Source: Lachnospiraceae bacterium
Lineage (GTDB): Bacteria; Bacillota; Clostridia; Lachnospirales; Lachnospiraceae
Direction of reading: 5' to 3'
DNA length: 64,000 nt
Assembly (NCBI GenBank): GCA_024699325.1
Contig: JAILPS010000029.1
Span: forward strand, 1 to 64,000
The notes under the pieces: model-generated
The model's database searches: none
Told to the model about the DNA's origin: nothing
What the model saw: only the letters and a program-made list of their open reading frames with translations
Position numbers and translations under genes: made by a program
Shown: positions 9,423 to 16,583 of the stretch, in pieces
Layout: each line of letters starts with the position of its first letter
Position numbering within the stretch: position 1 is the first letter of the stretch

Positions 9423-10667
9423 ATGGGAAGCGAAAACTGGTACAAAATAGATAATGTGGCGAAGGTGTTTTTGGCTTCGGTAACTAAGAGAGATCCGAGA
9501 ACGCTTAGGGTGAGCGCTACGCTTAAGGACAATATTGATCCTGAGGCTTTACAGGAGGCTGTGCTGTCTGCTATACAGGACAGACCCCAGGTTCAGGTGC
9601 GCATCAGGAGAGGTCTGTTCTGGCACTACATGGAGGATACGGATATTCTTCCGGCGGTCGCGCAGGAGAAGGAAATGTGTGCCATGCTATATACACCTGC
9701 GACAGCTATGCTGCACTATCAGGTTACATATTTTGGCCGCAGGATTAATCTTGAACTGTTCCATGCCCTGTCAGATGGGACGGGGGCGCTGGAGTTTTTA
9801 AATATAATAGTTTTAAATTATCTGAAACTTAAACACCCGGGCGAATTAGACGATGTCACAATACATTCAGGAGCATCGGCAAATGACTTAAGCCAGGACA
9901 GTTTCAGGCAGTTTTTTGGCGGTATGACAGGAATGGGGCCCACGCTTAAGAGAGCCTTCAGACCTGGAACGCTTAAGCTGCCATTTGATCAGCTGCAGTT
10001 TTTTGAGATACATATGCCTGTGGCACAGATAATCCCTATGACGAAAAAACTGGGGGTTTCCATGACCAGTTTTTTTGGCGCTGAGTGGATGATGGCGGTT
10101 AGGGCAGAGCTTCCGCCCAGGAGCAGCCATATGCCCATAACGGTTACACTTCCAGTTAATCTGAGAAACTATTATCCATCAAACACCGTCAGGAATTTCT
10201 TCACAAATGTTAATGTGACACACACATTTGACAGCGCGATAACGGTGGATGAGCTGGCTGTGGAGTTTGACAGATCGCTTAAAAGCCAGTTGACGCAGGA
10301 GAACGTTAAGAAGGTAATGGACGGCTTCGAAACCATAGAATACGTGGCGCCGGTCAGACCTGTGCCGCTGTTTATAAAACAACTGGCCATCAGGCATGCG
10401 ACGAAGGTTGCCGACAAAAATGTGTCTGTGATACTGTCAAACCTGGGAGTTCAGAAACCACCTGCAGAGATGGCAAAATACATAGAGAATTACAGCGCAT
10501 ACTGCAGCTCTCAGAACCTGTTCTCCACCATGTCCAGCTATAACGGAGAGCTGACTCTCGGAGTCACGCTGCCGTTTACAAACACAGGGGCAGTCAAAAA
10601 CCTGGTTAGAAGTCTGTCTGCCCAGGGTGTGGATATCAAAGTATATGCCACGGAGGTGATCATATGA
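9423..10667 (+). CDS. Condensation-domain / alcohol-acetyltransferase-like protein
   Basis: FHALSDGTGALEFL (near residue 119) carries the HxxxDG active-site motif of CoA-dependent acyltransferases and condensation domains. VTLPVNLRNYYPSNTVRNFF (near residue 240) resembles the conserved second half of the fold. It could transfer an acyl group to an alcohol, for example a fatty alcohol or aldehyde-derived product from the upstream LuxC/LuxE-like pair; that link is inference. ATG 9423 has AGAGG six bases upstream, while the TTG at 9420 is less likely. It overlaps the next gene by four bases, suggesting a functional pair. Confidence 0.65.
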   Translation: MGSENWYKIDNVAKVFLASVTKRDPRTLRVSATLKDNIDPEALQEAVLSAIQDRPQVQVRIRRGLFWHYMEDTDILPAVAQEKEMCAMLYTPATAMLHYQVTYFGRRINLELFHALSDGTGALEFLNIIVLNYLKLKHPGELDDVTIHSGASANDLSQDSFRQFFGGMTGMGPTLKRAFRPGTLKLPFDQLQFFEIHMPVAQIIPMTKKLGVSMTSFFGAEWMMAVRAELPPRSSHMPITVTLPVNLRNYYPSNTVRNFFTNVNVTHTFDSAITVDELAVEFDRSLKSQLTQENVKKVMDGFETIEYVAPVRPVPLFIKQLAIRHATKVADKNVSVILSNLGVQKPPAEMAKYIENYSAYCSSQNLFSTMSSYNGELTLGVTLPFTNTGAVKNLVRSLSAQGVDIKVYATEVII

Positions 10668-11329
10668 TATGCCCATACTGCAAGATAGAGGTTGGAGGTA
10701 ATCTGACGAAGTGCCCGCTATGCCAGAGTAAGCTAAGAGGCGAGCCTGAGGAGATATATTTTCCTGTCAATGAGGAGATTCTTAAGAAGTCTGTTCTGTA
10801 CAAGATACAGATATTTATTGTTATCACCGCGATTATAGTTGGAGTGGGGCTTGACTTCTTCTTCGGGCTCAGGATAGGACCGTTTAAGGAACTGCACTGG
10901 AGCCTACTGTTAGCCATGTGGCTGATAGTGATGGAGATAGAGGTTATGAGGCACTTAGTCAGGGGTTCAGGGGCATCCAGAAAACTAACCCTGCCCGTAT
11001 TTACAGTGCTGATTCTCATGATAATAACGTCGTATTATTTTGATATAATGTGGCTTACGGTGAAGTGGATTGTGCCGCTGACTTTAGTTGCGACTCTGAT
11101 AGCAAACTTTGTGATAGGAATGATTGACAAACACGGCAACGCCATGATATATCTGCTTACAAACATGTTCGTGGGGATAATCCCCGGAGTGGTGCTGCTA
11201 ATCAGCCACAGGGATATATATTTTACGTGGACCATATGCCTGCTGGTGAGCAGCATACTGTTCGTGGCAGCAGTGATTTTTAAGGGCAGGGAAGTCCTTA
11301 AGGAAGTACAGAGAAGATTAAATGTTTAG
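10664..11329 (+). CDS. Zinc-ribbon membrane protein (DUF6320-like)
   Basis: The protein opens with two CPxC pairs (Cys 3, 6, 17 and 20), a short zinc ribbon. Six or seven hydrophobic segments follow from about residue 45 to 210, so it is probably an integral membrane protein with the ribbon in the cytoplasm. It ends in a short basic tail. The arrangement resembles the DUF6320 family that accompanies acetyltransferase-like genes in Lachnospiraceae (from memory). The ATGA overlap with the upstream gene and the CGGAGGTGAT ribosome-binding site imply co-translation. Its molecular role is unknown. Confidence 0.7.
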   Translation: MICPYCKIEVGGNLTKCPLCQSKLRGEPEEIYFPVNEEILKKSVLYKIQIFIVITAIIVGVGLDFFFGLRIGPFKELHWSLLLAMWLIVMEIEVMRHLVRGSGASRKLTLPVFTVLILMIITSYYFDIMWLTVKWIVPLTLVATLIANFVIGMIDKHGNAMIYLLTNMFVGIIPGVVLLISHRDIYFTWTICLLVSSILFVAAVIFKGREVLKEVQRRLNV

Positions 11330-11370
11330 GATACTTACGGCTGATGAACAGCTGAGGAAGAGAGGTGTGT

Positions 11371-12420
11371 ATGGAACACACGCAGAACAGGAAACGCCTG
11401 GATAAAGAGACGGTATTTATCAAATATCTGACATTGGTATTTGGAATATTTCTGCTGTTTACAGACGTGTTTTTTCTGGGGTTTGGCATAATCTATGACC
11501 TTCCCCTTATCAGATATCTTATCTATGTGAAGCTGGTCATCAACTCCACAAATATTTTTCTGATACTTAAAAAACACTATCTGATATCCACGGTGATTAT
11601 ATACTCTGTGATCATGGCAATGATGATCGTAGGAGTGATTTCGCTGGGAACAGAGCCCATGTTTCAGCTCTATGCGGTGGGAATGCTCATCTGTATAAGT
11701 TACAACAGCTACCTGCACAGCCGTGTGCTTAAGAAGCATCTGCCGATGTTTCTTACAATCGCGATACATATTCTGGCGTATGTGGGCGTGTACATCTATG
11801 CAAGAATGAATGAGCCGTTATACAGCATACCAAGAATCGCTGAGAATGTGATCATAGCATTTAACTCCCTGGCAACATTTACGATTGTCGTGCTGTACAC
11901 ATGCCTGTTTTACTATGTTGCAATCAACTCTGAGGAGAGGCTGGAGAAGATGGCTCTCATCGACAACCTGACGGGGCTGTACAACAGACATTACCTGCTG
12001 GCATACCTTGACGCAAGGACGAAGAAGGGTGTCAACAACTGCTGGTTAGCCATCATGGATGTGGATGATTTTAAGAGGGTCAATGACACATACGGCCACA
12101 ACTGCGGCGACTATGTTCTGCACCACATAGCTGAAATGTCCAAGCAGATATGTAAGGACTGCATCGTGTGCAGATGGGGCGGCGAGGAATTCATATTCTT
12201 CTCAAGAGGAGAATGTGACATGAGCGTGTTGGACACGCTGAGAGAGAGAATCGCCGGTGAGGAGTTTAAGTTTGGCGATAAAACGCTGGGAGTGACTGTC
12301 ACCATAGGCGCATCGTGCTATGACAGCGAACGAACCAACGACAGCTGGATATCTGACGCCGACGAAAAACTCTACTACGGCAAGAAGAACGGCAAGAACC
12401 AGGTGGTAACGGACATCTGA
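11371..12420 (+). CDS. Membrane-anchored GGDEF diguanylate cyclase
   Basis: Residues about 20-185 contain six probable membrane helices. The C-terminal GGDEF domain shows DNLTGLYNRHYL, DVDDFKRVNDTYGHNCGD and RWGGEEFIFF, so the active-site GGEEF is intact. No RxxD inhibitory site is visible five residues before it, which suggests weak product inhibition. It should make cyclic di-GMP at the membrane; the input signal is unknown. ATG 11371 is five bases after AGAGG, while the longer frame begins with GTG 11365. It lies 41 bases after the membrane protein gene and may be in the same transcript. Confidence 0.88.
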   Translation: MEHTQNRKRLDKETVFIKYLTLVFGIFLLFTDVFFLGFGIIYDLPLIRYLIYVKLVINSTNIFLILKKHYLISTVIIYSVIMAMMIVGVISLGTEPMFQLYAVGMLICISYNSYLHSRVLKKHLPMFLTIAIHILAYVGVYIYARMNEPLYSIPRIAENVIIAFNSLATFTIVVLYTCLFYYVAINSEERLEKMALIDNLTGLYNRHYLLAYLDARTKKGVNNCWLAIMDVDDFKRVNDTYGHNCGDYVLHHIAEMSKQICKDCIVCRWGGEEFIFFSRGECDMSVLDTLRERIAGEEFKFGDKTLGVTVTIGASCYDSERTNDSWISDADEKLYYGKKNGKNQVVTDI

Positions 12421-12438
12421 TATAATGTGAACGCAACA

Positions 12439-12462
12439 GTCCCCCGGAGTGATCCGGGGGAC
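12439..12462. terminator. Hairpin between convergent genes, probable bidirectional terminator
   Basis: A perfect nine-base-pair stem, GTCCCCCGG with CCGGGGGAC, encloses a six-base loop. It lies between the diguanylate cyclase and the minus-strand peroxiredoxin gene. The T-run is short on both sides. Confidence 0.6.
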
Positions 12463-12469
12463 TTGTGGT

Positions 12470-13486
12470 TTAACCTCTGTGTTTTGGAATGCCGCAGGCC
12501 ATGCCTGTGAGGCTCTCGGCCTTAGCGTACTCTGCGGCAGGGTCGATAAGCGCTGCCTCGTAGTCTCTGTTTTTAGAAAACCATCTGACTGCGTAGGAGC
12601 ATGTAAGTTCTGCCCTTCGCCCCTCTGAGATAAGCTTCTCAGCCATGATTCTAGTCATCTCAGATGCGATGCCCTGGCCCTGAAGCGCAGGGTCAACGAT
12701 GGTGTGTGTGACCTCCACCTGGCCCGGGGCAAACTCCGGGAACTCTATGAAAGCCACCTCGCGTCCGTCGCCGTCTAGAAGACTTATGCGGTCGGAGGTA
12801 ATCTTATAATCGTGAGCCGGCTTCTCCCTCTTGGCGGTCAGATACCACTCGTAGGGGATGATATCGTCGCCTGCGTTGAGAATTCTTGACTCTGCCTCCT
12901 CTAGAGTGAGGGGTGAGCCCATGAGCACATCGTCGCCGGGTGTCCAGTTGGCGGGCGTGGAAACTAAGTCCGCATCGTGCTTCTGAAGAGAAAGGATGAC
13001 GCGCTTGATTTCGTCAATGTTTCGCCCTGTGGACATAGGGTAGTAGAGGATGGCTCTGATGATGGAATCAGGGTCGATTATGAACACCGCCCTGATGGTC
13101 TGAGTCTTCGCTACAGTCTGGAGCATGCCGTACATTCTGGCAACGTTCATGGTGATATCTGCCACGATGGGGAACGGTATGCTGACCTTGCCCTGACCCT
13201 TCCAGTCGATGCCCTCGATGCTCTTCGCCCACGCAAGATGTGAGTGGAGGGAGTCGATTGACAGGCCTAAAAGCTCTGTGTTGATAGCCTTAAACTCCTC
13301 GCTTCTCTTGGCGAAGGCGATAAACTCTGTGGTGCACACAGGTGTGAAGTCTGCGGGATGTGAGAAGAACACAACCCACCTGCCCTTATAGTCTTCAGGG
13401 AAATTAATCTTGCCCTTGGTGGTAATGCTTCGAAACTCCGGAGCCTCGTCTCCAATCATCGGCATTCTATATGTCTCGTTTTCCAT
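12470..13486 (-). CDS. Peroxiredoxin fused to a GNAT acetyltransferase domain
   Basis: Residues about 1-200 are a peroxiredoxin of the AhpC-TSA / 1-Cys Prx6 type: FFSHPADFTPVCTTEF has the peroxidatic Cys (near 51), and RAVFIIDPD plus the YPMSTGRN segment follow. Residues about 245-325 look like a small GNAT domain: VTHTIVDPALQGQGIAS is the acetyl-CoA loop and CSYAVRWF follows. The frame is continuous with no stop between the parts. The first part should reduce peroxides; the substrate of the second is unknown. AAGGAGG precedes the ATG. Fusion of these two families is uncommon as far as I know. Confidence 0.85.
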   Translation of the reverse strand: MENETYRMPMIGDEAPEFRSITTKGKINFPEDYKGRWVVFFSHPADFTPVCTTEFIAFAKRSEEFKAINTELLGLSIDSLHSHLAWAKSIEGIDWKGQGKVSIPFPIVADITMNVARMYGMLQTVAKTQTIRAVFIIDPDSIIRAILYYPMSTGRNIDEIKRVILSLQKHDADLVSTPANWTPGDDVLMGSPLTLEEAESRILNAGDDIIPYEWYLTAKREKPAHDYKITSDRISLLDGDGREVAFIEFPEFAPGQVEVTHTIVDPALQGQGIASEMTRIMAEKLISEGRRAELTCSYAVRWFSKNRDYEAALIDPAAEYAKAESLTGMACGIPKHRG

Positions 13487-13515
13487 GGTTTCCTCCTTAT
13501 GGTTGTTGTTCGTTT

Positions 13516-13544
13516 ATTCTAACATTTTTTGCGATATAAAGCAA
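13516..13544 (-). promoter_or_regulatory. Promoter of the peroxiredoxin-GNAT gene
   Basis: On the minus strand TTGCTT (13539-13544) and TAGAAT (13516-13521) are separated by 17 bases, about 30 bases before the start codon. It is divergent from the ABC transporter promoter. Confidence 0.5.
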
Positions 13545-13570
13545 TGAAGATATAAAAACTATGAGAAACA

Positions 13571-13599
13571 TTGACAATATTTTTGCGATAGTCTAAAAT
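13571..13599 (+). promoter_or_regulatory. Promoter of the amino-acid ABC transporter operon
   Basis: A perfect TTGACA at 13571-13576 and TAAAAT at 13594-13599 are 17 bases apart, 45 bases before the binding-protein start codon. Confidence 0.75.
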
Positions 13600-13644
13600 C
13601 ATAGAGTATTTCGGGCAATAGTCCGAAGCGAGAGGAGACTAGTT

Positions 13645-14502
13645 ATGAAGAAGACATTTAAGAAAATGCTGGCATGTGCTATGAGCGCTGCCATGGTGTG
13701 CGGCGTGTTCGCAGGATGCGCCAAGAAGGAAGACAAGACTGTCAAGATGATCAACATATCACTTACAGACGAGGAGTATGCATTTGGTGTTGACAAAAAC
13801 AACGCAGAGCTCTTGGAGAAGGTTAATGCGTATGTCAAGGAAGTTAAGGGCAACGGCAAGTTAGACACTATCTGCAACAACTATTTCGGCGACGGTACTC
13901 CACAGGCAGTTGTGAGCGCAACTCTCGACGAGTCTAAGGAGCAGTTGGTTGTGGTAACTAACGCTGAGTTCGCACCATTTGAATACAAGGAGGGCAACAA
14001 CTACTACGGCATCGATATGGAGTTAGTTGCAGGTCTTGCAGAGTATGTTGGACAGGAGTTAGTAATCTTAGACGTAGACTTCGATTCTGTGTGCACATAT
14101 GTTGAGACAGGTAGGGCAGACATGGTCGCTGCAGCCCTCACAGTAAACGAGACAAGAAAACAGAGCGTGACATTCTCTGAGTCATACTATCTGGCATCAC
14201 AGGTGCTCATCGTTCCTAACGCTGAGACCAAGTTTGACAACTGCAAGTCAACAGCAGACGTTATCGCCGTATTAGAGGCTGCTGCGTGCAAGATCGGCGG
14301 ACAGTCAGGCACAACAGCTGAGTCATACGTTAAGGGTGACGCAGACTGGGGATTTGACGGCGTTAAGGGCGCAACATGGATAGGATACACATCAGGTTCT
14401 CTTGCAGCCAACGACATGGTAGCCGGCAACATCGACTACGTGCTCATCGATAAGGCGCCTGCACAGGTAATCGTAGAGAAAATCGCTCAGGCAAACAAAT
14501 AA
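13645..14502 (+). CDS. Amino-acid ABC transporter substrate-binding lipoprotein
   Basis: The N-terminus is a lipoprotein signal ending in GVFAGC (Cys 25). EFAPFEYKEGNNYYGIDMEL and RADMVAAALTVNETRKQSVTFSE are signatures of family 3 solute-binding proteins for polar amino acids. About 45 residues between the lipobox and the start of the binding fold resemble a partly repeated end of such a domain (LEKVNAYVKEVKGNGKLDTI), an odd feature. It should deliver substrate to the following permease and ATPase. The ligand cannot be decided from sequence. GAGAGGAG precedes the ATG. Confidence 0.88.
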   Translation: MKKTFKKMLACAMSAAMVCGVFAGCAKKEDKTVKMINISLTDEEYAFGVDKNNAELLEKVNAYVKEVKGNGKLDTICNNYFGDGTPQAVVSATLDESKEQLVVVTNAEFAPFEYKEGNNYYGIDMELVAGLAEYVGQELVILDVDFDSVCTYVETGRADMVAAALTVNETRKQSVTFSESYYLASQVLIVPNAETKFDNCKSTADVIAVLEAAACKIGGQSGTTAESYVKGDADWGFDGVKGATWIGYTSGSLAANDMVAGNIDYVLIDKAPAQVIVEKIAQANK

Positions 14503-14529
14503 TTCTGCCATAGAAGGGAGAAGAATCCT

Positions 14530-15237
14530 ATGGGAAGTCTCAGCAACAAATGGGACATGTTTATCAATGTTTTTATAGACAAGGGAGGCTATAAGGAGGT
14601 TCTGACAGGACTGGCAAACACCATGATAATAGCTCTGGTGGCGTTGGTCATAGGAATCATTTTAGGCACCCTCATCGCAGCCTGTGAGGTTGTGGAGAGC
14701 AAACATGTCGTACTGCGCATATTGAAGAAGATCTGTACGGTTTACGTGGCGTTTTTCCGCGGAACCCCTGTTGTGGTGCAGCTTCTGCTCGGATACTTCG
14801 TAATTCTGCCCCTTATGGGCATCAACATGGTGTCGCTTGGGGTGGCAATCCTGATCATGGGACTTAACAGCGCGGCCTACGTCTCAGAGATCATGCGCTC
14901 AGGAATCCTAAGCGTGGATCCGGGGCAAATGGAGGCCGGCAGAGCGCTCGGCTTAAACTACCGCGTGACCATGCTTAGCGTCATCATCCCGCAGGCCGTC
15001 AAAAACATACTGCCGACACTTGGCAACGAGCTCATCTCCCTCATCAAGGAGACCTCAGTAGTCAGCTTCATCGGCGTTGTGGACCTGTATAAGGCATTCA
15101 GAAGCATAGGCTCCAGCAACTACGAATATATGATACCGTTCCTAATCATGGCGGTCATCTACGTTGTGGTGATCCTCATAATCACAGGCCTGCTTCGAAT
15201 CATGGAAAGGGGGCTTCGCACAAGTGATCAGCGTTAG
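14530..15237 (+). CDS. Amino-acid ABC transporter permease (HisM/GlnP type)
   Basis: Several hydrophobic helices are visible, and the [25 protein letters not shown] segment (near residue 137) is the EAA loop that docks to the ATPase. [20 protein letters not shown] is the other family signature. The length of 235 residues is normal and AGGGAGAA precedes the ATG. It lies 27 bases after the binding-protein gene and overlaps the ATPase gene by 14 bases, so the three form one operon. Confidence 0.9.
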   Translation: MGSLSNKWDMFINVFIDKGGYKEVLTGLANTMIIALVALVIGIILGTLIAACEVVESKHVVLRILKKICTVYVAFFRGTPVVVQLLLGYFVILPLMGINMVSLGVAILIMGLNSAAYVSEIMRSGILSVDPGQMEAGRALGLNYRVTMLSVIIPQAVKNILPTLGNELISLIKETSVVSFIGVVDLYKAFRSIGSSNYEYMIPFLIMAVIYVVVILIITGLLRIMERGLRTSDQR

Positions 15238-16243
15238 AAATATTTACAAACAGTTTGGAGACCTGAAGGTCTTAAACGGCGTGACCACCAACATAAGTCA
15301 CGGAGAGCGCGTGGCCATAATCGGCCCCTCAGGAGGCGGCAAGAGCACGCTGCTTCGCTGCATGAACCTCCTGACAGAGCCCACCTACGGAGAGGTGTGG
15401 CTGCAAAACGACGGGGAGGAGCAGGGACATCTCTTAACACCTGCGGATCCATATCTGCACCCCGAGATTGTCAGACTGTCGAAGACCTACGAGAAGTTAG
15501 CATCGTCAGAGAGTGCTTCTCTTACAGGAGAGGACGCTAAGCCTCACGAGGAGAAGGGCGTTGTGATAGTCGACAAGGACACATTAGTGTTCCCTGGAGA
15601 CATAAGAGTTAGCTCGAAGGATTACAACCTCTCAGCGCTTCTCAAGATCAAGAGAGAGGATCTCTTAGGTAAGAGGGAGGGCAAGGAATATGCCCATGCT
15701 CTTAAGGAGCTTGAGAATACATATCAGCTGGACATCAACTTAGCGCGCCAGAAGGTGGGCATGGTTTTCCAGCATTTCAACCTCTTCGCAAACCTGACGG
15801 TCATGGACAACATGACGCTTGCGCCTGTGAAGTTAGGGCTCATGACGAAGGAAGAGGCGCAGAAGAAGGCGGGAGAGCTGCTAAACCGTATCGGACTGTT
15901 TGCCAAGAAGGACGAATATCCTTCCAGATTGTCGGGCGGACAGAAACAGCGTATCGCCATAGTGCGCTCCCTCATGATGAACCCTGAGGTAATGCTGTTC
16001 GATGAGCCGACATCGGCGCTGGACCCTGAGATGGTCGGAGAGGTTCTGGAGCTCATCAGAGAGTTGGCAGAGGCCGGCATGACCATGGTTATCGTAACCC
16101 ACGAGATGGGCTTTGCAAGAGAGTTAGCCAGCAGGATCCTGTTTATCGCAGACGGCGTGATCGCCGAGGAGAACACTCCGAAGGAGTTCTTCGAGAACCC
16201 GAAGAACCCCAGACTTAAGGAGTTTCTGTCTAAGGTTTTATAG
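15224..16243 (+). CDS. Amino-acid ABC transporter ATPase with an insertion before the Q-loop
   Basis: Walker A is GPSGGGKST (near residue 36), the Q-loop is [11 protein letters not shown] (near 178), the signature is LSGGQKQR, and Walker B is [13 protein letters not shown] with THEMGFA as the switch His. In ordinary GlnQ-type ATPases the Q-loop is about 45 residues after Walker A; here the gap is about 140. The roughly 95 extra residues (about 68-165) are hydrophilic, Lys/Glu-rich and of no family I recognise. The rest is a full importer ATPase. It starts with GTG inside the end of the permease gene. Confidence 0.9.
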   Translation: MISVRNIYKQFGDLKVLNGVTTNISHGERVAIIGPSGGGKSTLLRCMNLLTEPTYGEVWLQNDGEEQGHLLTPADPYLHPEIVRLSKTYEKLASSESASLTGEDAKPHEEKGVVIVDKDTLVFPGDIRVSSKDYNLSALLKIKREDLLGKREGKEYAHALKELENTYQLDINLARQKVGMVFQHFNLFANLTVMDNMTLAPVKLGLMTKEEAQKKAGELLNRIGLFAKKDEYPSRLSGGQKQRIAIVRSLMMNPEVMLFDEPTSALDPEMVGEVLELIRELAEAGMTMVIVTHEMGFARELASRILFIADGVIAEENTPKEFFENPKNPRLKEFLSKVL

Positions 16244-16259
16244 AATATTGCATATACAA

Positions 16260-16284
16260 ACGGAGAGCAGAACATGCTCTCCGT
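16260..16284 (+). terminator. Terminator of the ABC transporter operon
   Basis: ACGGAGAGCA and TGCTCTCCGT form a ten-base-pair stem around a five-base loop, 17 bases after the ATPase stop. A weak T-rich tail (TTTATCTGTAT) follows. Confidence 0.65.
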
Positions 16285-16312
16285 TTATCTGTATAGACGA
16301 GTTAAGTGAAAA

Positions 16313-16380
16313 GGCACAAAAGTGTTAAATAAAATAGCGCAAAAGTGTTAAATAAAATAGCGCAAAAGTGTTAAATTATC
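16313..16380. repeat. Three tandem copies of an AT-rich 23-24 bp unit
   Basis: The unit reads approximately GCGCAAAAGTGTTAAATAAA plus ATA. Copies start near 16313, 16337 and 16360, the last one truncated. A diverged copy (GCGCGAAAACGTTTAAATG) occurs 60 bases further on, near 16436. No gene is seen in the 340 bases between the ABC ATPase and the tannase-like gene; they hold this repeat, one hairpin and a promoter. Confidence 0.8.
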
Positions 16381-16399
16381 TTGCTAGGTTAATACAGGA

Positions 16400-16426
16400 A
16401 TCGCAGCCTTCGGGCTGCGATTTTTG
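16400..16426 (+). terminator. Strong orphan terminator hairpin with a TTCG loop
   Basis: ATCGCAGCC and GGCTGCGAT form a nine-base-pair stem with a TTCG tetraloop, followed by four or five T residues. The operon upstream already has a hairpin 120 bases earlier, so this may end a short untranslated RNA covering the tandem repeats. Confidence 0.7.
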
Positions 16427-16463
16427 TGTAAATGGCGCGAAAACGTTTAAATGTGAACAGAGT

Positions 16464-16492
16464 TTGAAATGCTTGTGTAGATTGTGTGTAAT
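16464..16492 (+). promoter_or_regulatory. Promoter of the tannase-like lipoprotein gene
   Basis: TTGAAA at 16464-16469 and TGTAAT at 16487-16492 are 17 bases apart, about 90 bases before the start codon. Confidence 0.45.
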
Positions 16493-16583
16493 CTATTGCA
16501 TGGTTTAGAAAATGGTGTTATGTTGCGGCTGTGTTAATCAAATGACCAACGCAACCGGCGTTGGCGTGTTTAAGGAGGTATTA

